Assembly: GCA_947499505.1 (NCBI GenBank) | Contig: CANMOQ010000003.1 | Span: 248,001 to 312,000, forward strand | Length of the DNA: 64,000 nucleotides | Source of the DNA: an uncultured Erythrobacter sp. | GTDB lineage: Bacteria > Pseudomonadota > Alphaproteobacteria > Sphingomonadales > Sphingomonadaceae | Reading direction: 5' to 3' | In this document: positions 44,868 to 54,576 of the stretch, one piece after another | Layout of the letters: each line of letters starts with the position of its first letter | How positions within the stretch are numbered: position 1 is the stretch's first letter | Position numbers and translations under genes: made by a program | Notes under the pieces: generated by a model | What the model saw: the letters and a program-made list of their open reading frames with translations, nothing else | The model's database searches: none | What the model was told of the DNA's origin: nothing

Positions 44868-47093
44868 ATGAACACTGGCCTCTCCCGCGCTTCTCTGCTG
44901 CTCAGCAGCGCATGTTTCGCCTTCCCAGCGATGGCTGAAACCGCTGATGATGCAGGTGGGGCAGACGCTTCTGAAGGTTCGCAAATCGTTGTCACCGGGC
45001 AAGTGCTCTACAGCGACCGGGTCAATTCGGTAAAGACGCCGACGCCGGTCATCGATGTCCCGCAATCCCTGTCGATCGTAACCTCTGAGCAGATCACTCA
45101 GCAGGGCTTCGACAGCATTGACGACATCGTCCTCTACACACCGGGCGTCACCAGCTCGCAAGGCGAGGGGCACCGCGATGCCGTGGTCTTTCGCGGGGTC
45201 CGCTCAACGGCGGACTTTTATGTCGATGGCGTGCGCGACGACGTGCAATATTACCGCGGGCTCTACAATCTGGAGCAGGTCGAGATTCTGCGCGGGCCCA
45301 ATGCGCTGTTGTTTGGGCGCGGCGGCACGGGCGGCATCATCAACCGAGTGACCAAGAAGGGCGTAATCGGTCAACAATTTGTCGGCTATCAGGGCTCTAT
45401 CGACACCTTCGGCGCATTCTCCGGCCAAGTGGATGTAAACCTAGCGACTGGCGAAAACTCTGCACTGCGGATCAATGCCGCCTACGAAGATCTCAACAAC
45501 CACCGCGATTTCTTCGATGGGGAGCGGATCGGCGTCAACCCGACATTCCGCGCTCAGATCAGCCCGTCGACTGTGGTTGATCTATCCTACGAATATATCA
45601 ATCACGAACGCTTTATCGATCGCGGCATCCCTTCTGATGACAACGGCAATCCAGTCCGGGCGTTGCAGGATGTGACATTTGGCGATCTGGACAACAATTT
45701 CACCGCACTTGAAGCACACGTGCTGCGCGCGTCGGTCCAGCATGATTTTTCCGAGAATCTTAAGGGCAATTTCACCGCCTCTTACGGCGATTATGACAAG
45801 GTCTATGCCAACCTGTTCCCAGTCGGATTTAATGAGAACACCGGTCTCGTTCGCCTTGATGGCTACATCGACACCACGCAACGTGAGAACTTCATTCTTT
45901 CAGGCAATCTGATCGGCGAATTCTCAACTGGTGGGGTTCTGCACACATTGCTGATCGGCGCTGAGTATATTGACACAGTCAACAACAATGACCGTTTTAA
46001 CCCAGTCTTTGCCAGCAGCGCTGCTGATATTGCTGCGAACGACGCAGCCACTGCGGCGGGGGATCCGCTGCCTTTCCCCAATGCAATAGGGCGCACGGAT
46101 CAGGCCGATTTTCTGCCCAGCCGCCCGCTTGCTATTAACAATTTCACGGGCACCACAGCCTTCGTTGATGCCGCCGGTGCTGTTCAGACTCGACCAGACA
46201 GTTTTGCCTTTAGCGCGCTCAACGACGACACCGAGGCCGATGTCGAGGTGTTCTCGCTCTACGTTCAGGATGAGATCGAGTTCACCAGCTGGCTCAATGT
46301 CGTGCTCGGCGCGCGCTTCGACAGCTTTGAAATCACCGTCGACAACGTCGAAACCTTCATCGACACAGGCGTGCGCGATATCCGCAGCCGCAAGGATGAA
46401 GAAATCTCGCCCCGCCTTGGCGTCATCATTAAGCCGCAGGACAATATCTCGATCTACGGCAGCTTTAGCGAGAGCTTCCAGCCGCGCTCTGGCGAGCAAT
46501 TTGCCGACATCAATCCACCTGACGATGCGCTTGCCCCGAACACGTTCCAAAATCTGGAGCTGGGCCTGAAGTGGGATTTCGATACAAACTTCAGCCTGAC
46601 CGCCGCGATCTTTGAGGTTGAGCAAACCTCCCCTCAGGTGGCCGATAATGATCCGGGCACACTCGACGTGATCGAAACGCGCGTCCAGGGGTTTGAAGCT
46701 CAGCTGAGGGGGCAGGTGACCGATTGGTGGTTCGTGTCTGCAGGCTATAGCTATCTTGATGGCGAGCAGGCCAATGGCACATTGCGCCCGCGCGAATTGC
46801 CAGAGAACGCCTTTTCAGTCTGGAACAATTTTCAACCGACTGATCGCTTTGGACTTGGGCTCGGCCTCACCTATCAAGACGACAGCTTTGCCGACAATGG
46901 CAACACCGTCACCTTGCCGAGCTATGCCCGCGTCGACCTCGCCGCTTATTACGATGTGTCTGACCGGATGCGCGTTCAGGTGAATATCGAGAACCTGTTT
47001 GACGAGGACTATTTCCCCAACGCGCACACCGCCGACAACATCACAGTAGGCGCGCCACTGAATGCGCGCTTCACGATCAGCGGTCGGTTCTAG
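44868..47093 (+). CDS. TonB-dependent siderophore receptor
   Basis: A 741-residue outer-membrane receptor for ferric siderophores (TIGR01783 type). It has a signal peptide (LLLSSACFAFPAMAE), a TonB box-like QIVVTGQVLY, and plug motifs YTPGVTSSQGEGHRD, YVDGVRDDVQYYRG and VEILRGPNALLFGRGGTGG. The barrel ends ARFTISGRF with the terminal Phe. It was started at the ATG before the signal peptide rather than the in-frame 44802. The Fur-like site upstream fits iron repression. No siderophore synthesis genes are in the window. Confidence 0.93.
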   Translation: MNTGLSRASLLLSSACFAFPAMAETADDAGGADASEGSQIVVTGQVLYSDRVNSVKTPTPVIDVPQSLSIVTSEQITQQGFDSIDDIVLYTPGVTSSQGEGHRDAVVFRGVRSTADFYVDGVRDDVQYYRGLYNLEQVEILRGPNALLFGRGGTGGIINRVTKKGVIGQQFVGYQGSIDTFGAFSGQVDVNLATGENSALRINAAYEDLNNHRDFFDGERIGVNPTFRAQISPSTVVDLSYEYINHERFIDRGIPSDDNGNPVRALQDVTFGDLDNNFTALEAHVLRASVQHDFSENLKGNFTASYGDYDKVYANLFPVGFNENTGLVRLDGYIDTTQRENFILSGNLIGEFSTGGVLHTLLIGAEYIDTVNNNDRFNPVFASSAADIAANDAATAAGDPLPFPNAIGRTDQADFLPSRPLAINNFTGTTAFVDAAGAVQTRPDSFAFSALNDDTEADVEVFSLYVQDEIEFTSWLNVVLGARFDSFEITVDNVETFIDTGVRDIRSRKDEEISPRLGVIIKPQDNISIYGSFSESFQPRSGEQFADINPPDDALAPNTFQNLELGLKWDFDTNFSLTAAIFEVEQTSPQVADNDPGTLDVIETRVQGFEAQLRGQVTDWWFVSAGYSYLDGEQANGTLRPRELPENAFSVWNNFQPTDRFGLGLGLTYQDDSFADNGNTVTLPSYARVDLAAYYDVSDRMRVQVNIENLFDEDYFPNAHTADNITVGAPLNARFTISGRF

Positions 47094-47134
47094 GAATAGC
47101 ACGAGCGGCCTTGCCGATTAAGCCCGGCTGGCCG

Positions 47135-47737
47135 CTATTCATCTGGCGGCGAGGTTTCTTCTGAACTCGGCACGGGAGTAGCAGCCGTGCCCAGCCCGCC
47201 ATTGCCAACTCTGAGGGCCGGGACATTCTCCGCCGCATCGGCTGAGCTGATACCCGGCGCCGGCGCCGCGCTGATGCTCTCTTGCCTGCGCACCACCCGC
47301 CCTGCGCGCTCAACCGCGCGGATCAGGCGCGGATAGACACCGCAGCGGCAGATGTTGGGAATGGCCGCTTCGATTTCCTGCTTGCTCGGCGCAGGATTGC
47401 GTTGAATTAGCGCCGCTGCGGCAATGACAATGCCCGGCGTGCAATAGCCGCATTGAATTGCTTGCTCCGCCACCATAGCCTGCTGAACCGGGTGAGAGCG
47501 GTCGCGCGACAACCCCTCAATCGTGGTGATAAATCTGCCCTCAGCCTCAGCAATCGTGATCAGGCACGAACGCAGCGCCGCCCCATCAACAAGCACCATG
47601 CAGGCGCCAACGCACGAGCCACCACCGCAACTTTTCGTACCCGTTAGGTTCGCCGCCTCACGCAGCGCGTAAAGCAGCGGAGTATCGGGATCCATGTCGA
47701 ATTCGACTGGACGATCATTGACTGTCATGCGCGGCAT
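47135..47737 (-). CDS. Orphan [2Fe-2S] subunit of a molybdenum hydroxylase family
   Basis: A 200-residue protein like the small subunit of isoquinoline 1-oxidoreductase and other xanthine-oxidase-family hydroxylases. The C-terminal cluster site is normal (IQCGYCTPG, then NICRCGVYPRL). The N-terminal plant-type site reads CGGGSCVGAC, spacing Cx4Cx3C, where the family has Cx4Cx2C. A Pro/Ser/Glu-rich tail of about 45 residues follows. No large molybdopterin subunit or accessory gene is nearby. It follows the aldolase-family gene by 34 bp on the same strand, likely one transcript. Confidence 0.8.
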   Translation of the reverse strand: MPRMTVNDRPVEFDMDPDTPLLYALREAANLTGTKSCGGGSCVGACMVLVDGAALRSCLITIAEAEGRFITTIEGLSRDRSHPVQQAMVAEQAIQCGYCTPGIVIAAAALIQRNPAPSKQEIEAAIPNICRCGVYPRLIRAVERAGRVVRRQESISAAPAPGISSADAAENVPALRVGNGGLGTAATPVPSSEETSPPDE

Positions 47738-47771
47738 CAGCGCATCCTAACCAGACGGACCTGCTCGAAAA

Positions 47772-48536
47772 TCAATCGCGCCAGGAAGTGTCGATCCGGT
47801 CAATCTTGCGCTTCCACGCCTCGAAATCAAACACGCCCGCGCCGCCTTGGCTTTGCATGACGGAGATATCGCGCTGGTGCACATCGACAACCTCTTGCGG
47901 GACAATGTTGGGATTGCCCATGCCGAGGGTCGCGACCTGAATTTCGCAAGCGCGCTGCAGCGCCCACATCTTCACGAACATGCCCTGGATGGTCTTGTCC
48001 ATCACAACCGGGCCGTGATTGCGCAGCATCAAGATCGTATGATCGCCGAGGTTTTCGACCAGGCGCTCGCCCTCTTCTTCGCGAACCGTCACGCCTTCAA
48101 AATCGTGATAGCCAATCTGACCTTGGAAATTGCAGGCGTAGAAATTGGTCGGCATCAGGCCGTCCTTGTGGCTGCACACGGCCATAGTCGCAGTGGTGTG
48201 CACGTGGCAGATCGCGTCGGCGCGAGCGCCCAAATGCTTATGAAAATAGGCGTGCTGGGTGAACCCAGCCTTGTTGACCATATATTGCGACGGGCCAACA
48301 TTGTTGCCTTCAACATCGATCTTCACGAGGTTCGACGCAGTCACTTCATCATACAGCAGGCCGAAGGGATTGATGAGGAAGGTGTCTTCCTCGCCCGGCA
48401 CTTTAATCGAAATGTGGTTGTAGATGGATTCGCCCCAGCCCAGATGGTCGAATATCCGGTAACACGCAGCGAGATCGAGGCGTGCCTGCCACTCTTCTTT
48501 GCTGCATTCGATACTCGGTTTCAGCTGGGTCGCCAT
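47772..48536 (-). CDS. Class II aldolase/adducin-family protein
   Basis: A 254-residue zinc-dependent aldolase-fold protein. The metal site is AICHVHTTATMAV with a later LMLRNHGPVVM, and YNHISIKVPGEEDTFLINPFG is the family opening. The same fold serves fuculose-phosphate aldolases and other enzymes, so the substrate cannot be named. GGAG seven bases upstream supports the ATG. It is followed by the [2Fe-2S] gene and is divergent from the MATE pump. Confidence 0.88.
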   Translation of the reverse strand: MATQLKPSIECSKEEWQARLDLAACYRIFDHLGWGESIYNHISIKVPGEEDTFLINPFGLLYDEVTASNLVKIDVEGNNVGPSQYMVNKAGFTQHAYFHKHLGARADAICHVHTTATMAVCSHKDGLMPTNFYACNFQGQIGYHDFEGVTVREEEGERLVENLGDHTILMLRNHGPVVMDKTIQGMFVKMWALQRACEIQVATLGMGNPNIVPQEVVDVHQRDISVMQSQGGAGVFDFEAWKRKIDRIDTSWRD

Positions 48537-48682
48537 TGGGCTCGCTCCTCAATACAATTTGTCATCCGGTGCACTTATCGCATGATTGCCGCGCACGGTA
48601 CAAGCATTTCGCCGATCAGCGCCGCACTTTAGCGGCATTTCGCTTTGCCAAGCGGCGACGGCCCAGCTAGTCGCGGTGAAAG

Positions 48683-50062
48683 ATGAGCAACACCGACCAG
48701 CCGCAATCGGCCGAGCCCAAAAAGGTATCGGCCAAACTCGCCAGCGGCTCCATTCCCGGCCATTTGATATCGCAGACTATGCCAATGGTGATTGGCGTTG
48801 CGGCGATCATGTCGATTGGCCTGGTGGATTCATACTTCATTGGTCAGCTGGGCAGCGCAGAGCTCGCCGCGATTGCGTTCGTCTTTCCCATATCTGTCGC
48901 GCTGAGCAGTCTTGGCGTCGGCGTGATGGTGGGGATCAATTCGGTCGTCGCGCGAGCACTCGGCGAAGGCGACCGTGACAAAGCGCTAAGACGCGCCAAT
49001 TTTGGTGTGCTGTTCGCCATCGCCACGGGGCTGGCGATTGGGCTTACCCTGTTTGCTATCGTCGATCCGCTGTTCAAGCTCATGAATGCTCAGGCTGAGC
49101 TATTGCCGATCATCAAGATCTACATGCAGCCCTTTGCCCTCGGCTTTCCGCTGATCGTGATCATCATGGGGCTGAACGGTGTGCTGCGCGGACAAGGTGA
49201 GGCGCGCAAAACGAGCTATGTCTCGGTCACCTATGCGGCGGCCAATTGGGTGCTTGATCCCATTTTGATCACCGGAGCATTCGGCTTTGAAGGCTATGGG
49301 ATCGTCGGCGCGGCCTATGCCACGATCATTGGCTGGGCAGTCGGCCTGATGATGGCGCTCTATCTGCTATCACGCACGCAATTGCCGTTTAGTCCGTCGC
49401 AGCTGCGCGGCGGCGCAAAAATTGAACCGATGCTGGCAATGCTGCGCGTGGGCGTGCCCGCGGCGTGTTCAAATGCGATCAATCCGATTGGACTCTCAAT
49501 CCTCACCGCACTGATCGCTGCGGAAGGTCAGGCCGCCGTCGCGGGCTTTGGCGCGGCGGGCCGGCTCCAGAGTTTCGCAGTGGTGCCGCTGCTAGCCCTG
49601 TCTGGATCTATCGGCGCGATTGTAGGTCAGAATTGGGGAGCACAACAATTCGATAGGGCTCGCGAGGCGGCTCTTTATGCAGGCGGTTTCTGCATAATTT
49701 GGGGTCTGACCCTGGCCATTGCGATGGTCGCAGCCGGCGAGTGGTTCGCCGACTTCTTCACCGAAGACCCAGCCGTAATCGCGGAGTTCGCCCTTTATTT
49801 GAAAATCGCAGCCTGGGGCTATGCCGGGTTTGGACTGCTGATCGTCGCCAACGGTATTTTGAACGCAGTCGACCGGGCCAGCTTTGCTCTGTTCCAGTCG
49901 GTTGCGCGCGTCTTCCTCATCATGTTGCCGGTGGCATTCGTGCTCCAGGCTGGTTGGGGCAGTGCGGCCATCTACACCGCCGAACTGGCCGCAAACCTGT
50001 TTGGCGCGGTCAGCGCTTGCCTGATCATCACATTTATTTTGCGCCGCGCACGCACCGGCTGA
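48683..50062 (+). CDS. MATE-family efflux transporter
   Basis: A 459-residue 12-helix multidrug/toxin extruder of the inner membrane, driven by Na+ or H+. Both MATE halves are clear: PGHLISQTMPMVIGVAAIMS, SIGLVDSYFIGQLGSAELAA and GQGEARKTSYVS in the first, and GVPAACSNAINPIGLSIL with GAIVGQNWGAQQFDRARE in the second. It stands alone before the chemotaxis operon. Confidence 0.93.
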   Translation: MSNTDQPQSAEPKKVSAKLASGSIPGHLISQTMPMVIGVAAIMSIGLVDSYFIGQLGSAELAAIAFVFPISVALSSLGVGVMVGINSVVARALGEGDRDKALRRANFGVLFAIATGLAIGLTLFAIVDPLFKLMNAQAELLPIIKIYMQPFALGFPLIVIIMGLNGVLRGQGEARKTSYVSVTYAAANWVLDPILITGAFGFEGYGIVGAAYATIIGWAVGLMMALYLLSRTQLPFSPSQLRGGAKIEPMLAMLRVGVPAACSNAINPIGLSILTALIAAEGQAAVAGFGAAGRLQSFAVVPLLALSGSIGAIVGQNWGAQQFDRAREAALYAGGFCIIWGLTLAIAMVAAGEWFADFFTEDPAVIAEFALYLKIAAWGYAGFGLLIVANGILNAVDRASFALFQSVARVFLIMLPVAFVLQAGWGSAAIYTAELAANLFGAVSACLIITFILRRARTG

Positions 50063-50094
50063 CACGCACAAAACATCGCTTTGGTGACCGTTCG

Positions 50095-50102
50095 TTAACC
50101 AT
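50095..50102. promoter_or_regulatory. CtrA-like half-site before cheA
   Basis: TTAACCAT, 46 bp before the cheA start. This is the half-site commonly used by the cell-cycle regulator CtrA for motility and chemotaxis genes in alphaproteobacteria. A single octamer can occur by chance; a second one precedes the S8 protease gene. Confidence 0.45.
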
Positions 50103-50147
50103 CGTGAGCCATAGAGACCTCTGGAAACAATTAGGGGCAATGGCGTC

Positions 50148-52580
50148 ATGGATGACCTGCTGGCGGATTTCGTCGCAGAAACCCGGGAAATGTTGGAGGC
50201 TAGCGAAGGCGAGATCATCGCTTGGGAAGCCGATCCAACAGATCGCGCGCGTTTGGATACGATTTTTCGGTTCGTGCACACGGTGAAGGGCAATTGCGGC
50301 TTCTTCGATTTTCCGCGCTTGGCGAGCTTAAGCCACGCCGCAGAAGATGCCTTGTCTGATTGCCGCGCTGGACGGCGCGAAGCGGACAGCGCTCTGGTGA
50401 GCGCGGTTCTGGCCGTTATCGACCGGATCGTCGAAATGGTCGACATCATTGAGGCTGGTGATGAAATCCCCGAAGGCAGCGATGACGCCCTGATCGCCGC
50501 ATTAGGCGAAAACAGCGACCTTGCCGCAGGCGAGATTGACGGCTTGTCCGACTTGGTTGGCGCAGTAGAAGAAGTAGCCGCGGCAATCGAAAACGCAGAA
50601 GACGGCGCAGTCGAAGACGCATCAGACGACCAAGATACCCCTCGCGCTGTCTCCCAGAATGCGGGTGTTCAGCGCTCCATCCGCCTTCCAGTTGATCTGC
50701 TTGATCGCGTGATGAGCGGCGTTTCCGACATGGTTCTGGCCCGCAACGATCTGGCCCACCGCCTCCGCCAAGCTGGCAATCAGCCAACCATTGATGGCCC
50801 GTTTGAGCGCCTGACCACCATTCTTTCCGATGTTCGCGATGCCATCACTAGGATGCGCATGCAGCGGATTGAAACGCTTTACACTGCCCTGCCCCGCTTG
50901 GTTCGCGATTTGTCGGCCGACCTTGGCAAGCAGGTGATGATCGATCTGGAAGGCGGCGACGTTGAGCTCGACCGCGAGATGATCGAGACCGTCCGCGATC
51001 CGCTGACGCATATTATTCGCAACGCAATCGACCACGGGATCGAAGAACCGAGCAGCCGTCTGTCGAAAGGCAAGCGCGAGATTGGCATCTTGTCGATATC
51101 TGCCCGTCAGTCCGGCAACACAATTTCTATCGTAGTCAGCGATGACGGCGATGGTCTCAATGAAGAGCGCATTGCCGCCAAAGCGGTTTCTGTTGGTCTG
51201 ATCACAGCCGCCGAGCGTGCTTCGATGAGCCGCGACAAAATCCTGCAGCTTGTGTTCGAGCCCGGTTTCTCAACCGCCGAAACGGTCAGCAATGTGTCGG
51301 GCCGCGGCGTTGGCCTTGATGTCGTTCGCGACAATCTGGAGCGCGTCGGAGGCTCAATCAGCGTCTCCAGCACGCCAGGCGTCGGCTCGATGTTCACTCT
51401 CAAAGTGCCACTGACGCTCAGCATCATCGCTGGCCTTACGGTCGAAGTCGGTGACCAGCGCTTTGCCATTCCGCAAAGCTATATTGAAGAGATCATCGAC
51501 TCGACTTCTAAATCGCTCGATTTCACTCGCGTTGGCGAGACCGCTTTGATCACCTTCCGCGGCAACCGGATCCCATGCCTTTCCTTGGCAGAAGTGCTCG
51601 GATTGCCGAGCACCGACATCGCCGAAGGTGAGCACACAATGGTGTTGCTGCGCCTTGCAAGTGGCGATCTGTTCGCTCTGGCGATCGACCGCATTCACCA
51701 CCACGGTGACCTTGTGGTCAAACCACTGGCTCCGGCAGTCATGAATTGCGGGGTATATGCTGGTTCAACCCTGCTCGATGACGGACAACCGATCCTGCTA
51801 CTCGATGTAACAAATGTCGCAGCCGAGCATGGCCTGGTCTCTGATGCCCGCACCCGCGTGCTGCAGGCGGCAAACCAACAAGACCAAGACACCGACGAGG
51901 TGCTCAGCCGCGCCATGCTGTTCACCGATTACGACAATCGCAAACGCGCCGTTCGCCTGGAGTTGGTCCAGCGGATCGAAACCGCCAAAGCGGAAGACAT
52001 CGACATTTCACCTGATGGCAAACGCGCCGTTATCGACGGCGTTATTCTGCCGCTGGTCGGTCTGCCCGAAGGTCAAAAAGCAACCGGCAAGATCCGCTTC
52101 TTGCGGCTATCGGATGAGACCTGCGAGCTGCTGTATGCCGTGCGAGAGGTCGATGACGCCGTTGAACTGCAAAACGCTCTTAAGCCGGTTGATGATGATC
52201 CGCTGGTCGAAGCCCTCACCCTGGTTGATGGTCAGACGATTGCGCTCATTGATGGGCATGAGATCTTTGCTCGCTATGGCGAGCCACCAGAGCTTACCAG
52301 CAAACCAACCTGCCATCTGCCGGACAGTGATTGGGCGCGAACAATCCTCGGCCCGCTTGTCAGCGCTGCCGGCTATGAAGTCGTCAGCGGCTCAGACGAG
52401 GCAGGCGATATCGCGATTGTCCTCGATGATAGCGAGCCAGACACAAGCCTGACTGACGGCGAGTTTATTCGCCTTCGCAGTCAGCCAGATGCAGCCAATA
52501 ATGATGGCTCAATCTACCGCTATGACCGCGATGGATTGGTCGATGCGCTGCGCCGCGCACGGGCAGGAGGTAAGCGATGA
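50148..52580 (+). CDS. cheA: Chemotaxis histidine kinase CheA with extra C-terminal domains
   Basis: Central kinase of the chemotaxis pathway. Domains in order: HPt with phospho-His44 (FRFVHTVKGNCGFF, about 1-105), acidic linker without a clear P2 domain (about 106-170), dimerisation (about 171-245), HATPase (NAIDHG 292-297, SDDGDGL, GRGVGLDVV; to about 420) and CheW-like (about 421-565). A second CheW-like region (about 588-690, LFTDYDNRKRAVRLELV) and a tail resembling a degenerate receiver (about 720-805, ILGPLVSAAGYEVV, then DIAIVLDD) follow. It overlaps cheW by four bases (ATGA). Confidence 0.93.
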   Translation: MDDLLADFVAETREMLEASEGEIIAWEADPTDRARLDTIFRFVHTVKGNCGFFDFPRLASLSHAAEDALSDCRAGRREADSALVSAVLAVIDRIVEMVDIIEAGDEIPEGSDDALIAALGENSDLAAGEIDGLSDLVGAVEEVAAAIENAEDGAVEDASDDQDTPRAVSQNAGVQRSIRLPVDLLDRVMSGVSDMVLARNDLAHRLRQAGNQPTIDGPFERLTTILSDVRDAITRMRMQRIETLYTALPRLVRDLSADLGKQVMIDLEGGDVELDREMIETVRDPLTHIIRNAIDHGIEEPSSRLSKGKREIGILSISARQSGNTISIVVSDDGDGLNEERIAAKAVSVGLITAAERASMSRDKILQLVFEPGFSTAETVSNVSGRGVGLDVVRDNLERVGGSISVSSTPGVGSMFTLKVPLTLSIIAGLTVEVGDQRFAIPQSYIEEIIDSTSKSLDFTRVGETALITFRGNRIPCLSLAEVLGLPSTDIAEGEHTMVLLRLASGDLFALAIDRIHHHGDLVVKPLAPAVMNCGVYAGSTLLDDGQPILLLDVTNVAAEHGLVSDARTRVLQAANQQDQDTDEVLSRAMLFTDYDNRKRAVRLELVQRIETAKAEDIDISPDGKRAVIDGVILPLVGLPEGQKATGKIRFLRLSDETCELLYAVREVDDAVELQNALKPVDDDPLVEALTLVDGQTIALIDGHEIFARYGEPPELTSKPTCHLPDSDWARTILGPLVSAAGYEVVSGSDEAGDIAIVLDDSEPDTSLTDGEFIRLRSQPDAANNDGSIYRYDRDGLVDALRRARAGGKR

Positions 52581-53017
52581 ACGATTTGATGGTCATGGTC
52601 GAAATTGCCGGCCGCCGCTGCGCACTGAACGCGCATAATGTATCCTCTGTGATTGAACTTGGTGTGGTGACTCCGGTGCCGCGCACCGCTGACTTCATCG
52701 CTGGGATCACAGCGATGCGCAGCCAGTCACTGACCGTGATTGATTGCCGCCGCGCTCTCGGCATGGATCCAGATAAATTTCCAACCGATCACCGCGGCGC
52801 GGTCGTTACCATCGCTAACCATTCCTACGCGCTGATGGTCGACCGGATCGACGATATTAACACTGCCACATCGGAAGTTGAGAATGTGAGCGGCGGGTTC
52901 GGGCCAGAATGGTCGCGGATCACGACTGGGATGGTTGAAACTTCAACCGGCCCGGCTTTGCTGATTGATCTTGCTCTGCTCATCGCAGGTCCAGAATCTC
53001 TCGAAGTAGCGGCTTAA
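52577..53017 (+). CDS. cheW: Chemotaxis coupling protein CheW
   Basis: A 146-residue adaptor joining CheA to methyl-accepting receptors. The CheW fold is evident: VEIAGRRCALNAHNVSSVIE, FIAGITAMRSQSLTVIDCRRALGM and SYALMVDRIDDI. Its start overlaps the cheA stop, so translation is coupled. It is a single-domain CheW; the gene order cheA-W-Y-B-R is that of a compact alphaproteobacterial chemotaxis operon. Confidence 0.93.
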   Translation: MNDLMVMVEIAGRRCALNAHNVSSVIELGVVTPVPRTADFIAGITAMRSQSLTVIDCRRALGMDPDKFPTDHRGAVVTIANHSYALMVDRIDDINTATSEVENVSGGFGPEWSRITTGMVETSTGPALLIDLALLIAGPESLEVAA

Positions 53018-53071
53018 GACAAAACTTACGGGTGGAGCGTAAGCAACATCGAAGGAACAACAGGGGTCCTT

Positions 53072-53437
53072 ATGAAAACGTGCCTGATAGTTGACGATTC
53101 ACGGGTAATCCGAAAGGTCTCAAGACATATTCTTGAGACGCTTGGGTTCGTCGTGGATGAGGCAGAAAACGGCCAGATGGGGCTTGATCGCTGTGATGAG
53201 CAAATGCCAGATGTGGTGCTGCTCGATTGGAATATGCCGGTTATGACTGGCATTGAGTTCATCACACAGCTGCGCAAGCGCCCGGATGGCGACAAGCCAA
53301 AGGTTGTGTTCTGCACCACCGAAAATGATGTCGCGCACATTCGCGAGGCAATCCAAGCTGGCGCTGACGAATATGTCATGAAGCCGTTTGATCACGAAAC
53401 TCTTCAGATCAAACTGCAGCTGGTTGGATTCGCGTGA
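53072..53437 (+). CDS. cheY: Response regulator CheY
   Basis: A 121-residue single-domain receiver that carries the signal from CheA. The acidic pair is in LIVDDSRVIRK, the phospho-acceptor Asp52 is in DVVLLDWNMPV, the conserved Thr is in VVFCTTEND, and the Lys is in DEYVMKPFD. It overlaps cheB by four bases (GTGA). The output could be a flagellar switch, which is not in this window. Confidence 0.93.
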   Translation: MKTCLIVDDSRVIRKVSRHILETLGFVVDEAENGQMGLDRCDEQMPDVVLLDWNMPVMTGIEFITQLRKRPDGDKPKVVFCTTENDVAHIREAIQAGADEYVMKPFDHETLQIKLQLVGFA

Positions 53438-54576
53438 GCGCACACACGCCTATATCCAAACGCCCTTTGCGCAGGACAGCGCCAGACAATGGCTCTGGCA
53501 ACGCACCTGTCGAAGTGATGATTGTCGACGATTCGCTGACGGTTCGCACCGTTTTCAAGCGCATGGTCGAAAGTGACCAGGCGATGTCGATCGTCGGCAC
53601 TGCGAGCAGCGCTGAACGCGCAATCGCTCAGCTTAAGACAACCCATGCTGATGTGATCTTGCTCGACCTGGAAATGCCAGGAATGGGCGGGCTTGATGCC
53701 CTGCCAGAAATTCTTAAGACCGCCAAAGACGCGCAAGTCTTGGTCGTATCTTCGCTGACACAAGACGGCGCAGAGCACACCATGGCCGCCCTTTCTATGG
53801 GCGCAGCCGACACGATGCTCAAACCGCGCCCGGGCGGATTTAATGATGAATACCGCGAGCAATTGCTCGACAAGATCAAAGCACTCGGGAGTCACGAGGG
53901 CGAAAGCACAGACGCGGTGCCAGCGAAGGCCGCTGCTAAGGAGCCCGCGAAACGTAAGGTTGCGCCAGCGAAAAAGCGCCCGGAGCTGCTCGCGATTGGC
54001 GCCTCTACTGGCGGCATTCACGCGCTCAACCTACTACTCCGCGACTTGCCCACAAGTTTCGACCTGCCGATCCTGATCACTCAGCATCTGCCAGCATCCT
54101 TCATCCCAGTTTTCGCACGCCAAATCGAGGTGGCATGCGGACGCAAGACGATTATCGCTGAAGAAGGCACTGTTATCACACCGGGCGAAATTGCTGTCGC
54201 ACCAGGTCATGGCCACATGACGCTGCGCCGCAGTGGTGACCGCTTGATCACCAAGACATCCAGCGCCCCGGCGCGCAGCGGATGTATGCCGTCTGTCGAC
54301 CCGATGCTGGAAAGTATTGCCGATGTATGCGGCGGCCAGGCATTGGCCATCATCTTGTCCGGGATGGGCCGTGACGGTGCGCAAGGCGCTGAGGTCCTTC
54401 ATAAGAACGGCGGCGTTGTCTTTGCACAAGACGCTGACACCAGCGCTGTTTGGGGAATGCCGGGTGCCGTCACCAAAGCTGGCTTGACCAGTCTAGTCGG
54501 AACGCCAGAAGAATTGCGCGAGGCGATGATCGCCCTCGCTGGCCCAGCGCGCGTGGGTGCTACGACATGGAAGTAA
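53434..54576 (+). CDS. cheB: Chemotaxis methylesterase CheB
   Basis: Removes methyl groups from receptors for adaptation. The 380-residue protein has a receiver domain (about 26-145, Asp78 in DVILLDLEMPG), an Ala/Lys-rich linker (about 155-182) and the methylesterase domain with its triad: Ser191 (AIGASTGG), His218 (TQHLPASF) and Asp314 (GMGRDGAQG). GTG start at 53434, overlapping cheY; it overlaps cheR by ten bases. Confidence 0.94.
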   Translation: MSAHTPISKRPLRRTAPDNGSGNAPVEVMIVDDSLTVRTVFKRMVESDQAMSIVGTASSAERAIAQLKTTHADVILLDLEMPGMGGLDALPEILKTAKDAQVLVVSSLTQDGAEHTMAALSMGAADTMLKPRPGGFNDEYREQLLDKIKALGSHEGESTDAVPAKAAAKEPAKRKVAPAKKRPELLAIGASTGGIHALNLLLRDLPTSFDLPILITQHLPASFIPVFARQIEVACGRKTIIAEEGTVITPGEIAVAPGHGHMTLRRSGDRLITKTSSAPARSGCMPSVDPMLESIADVCGGQALAIILSGMGRDGAQGAEVLHKNGGVVFAQDADTSAVWGMPGAVTKAGLTSLVGTPEELREAMIALAGPARVGATTWK

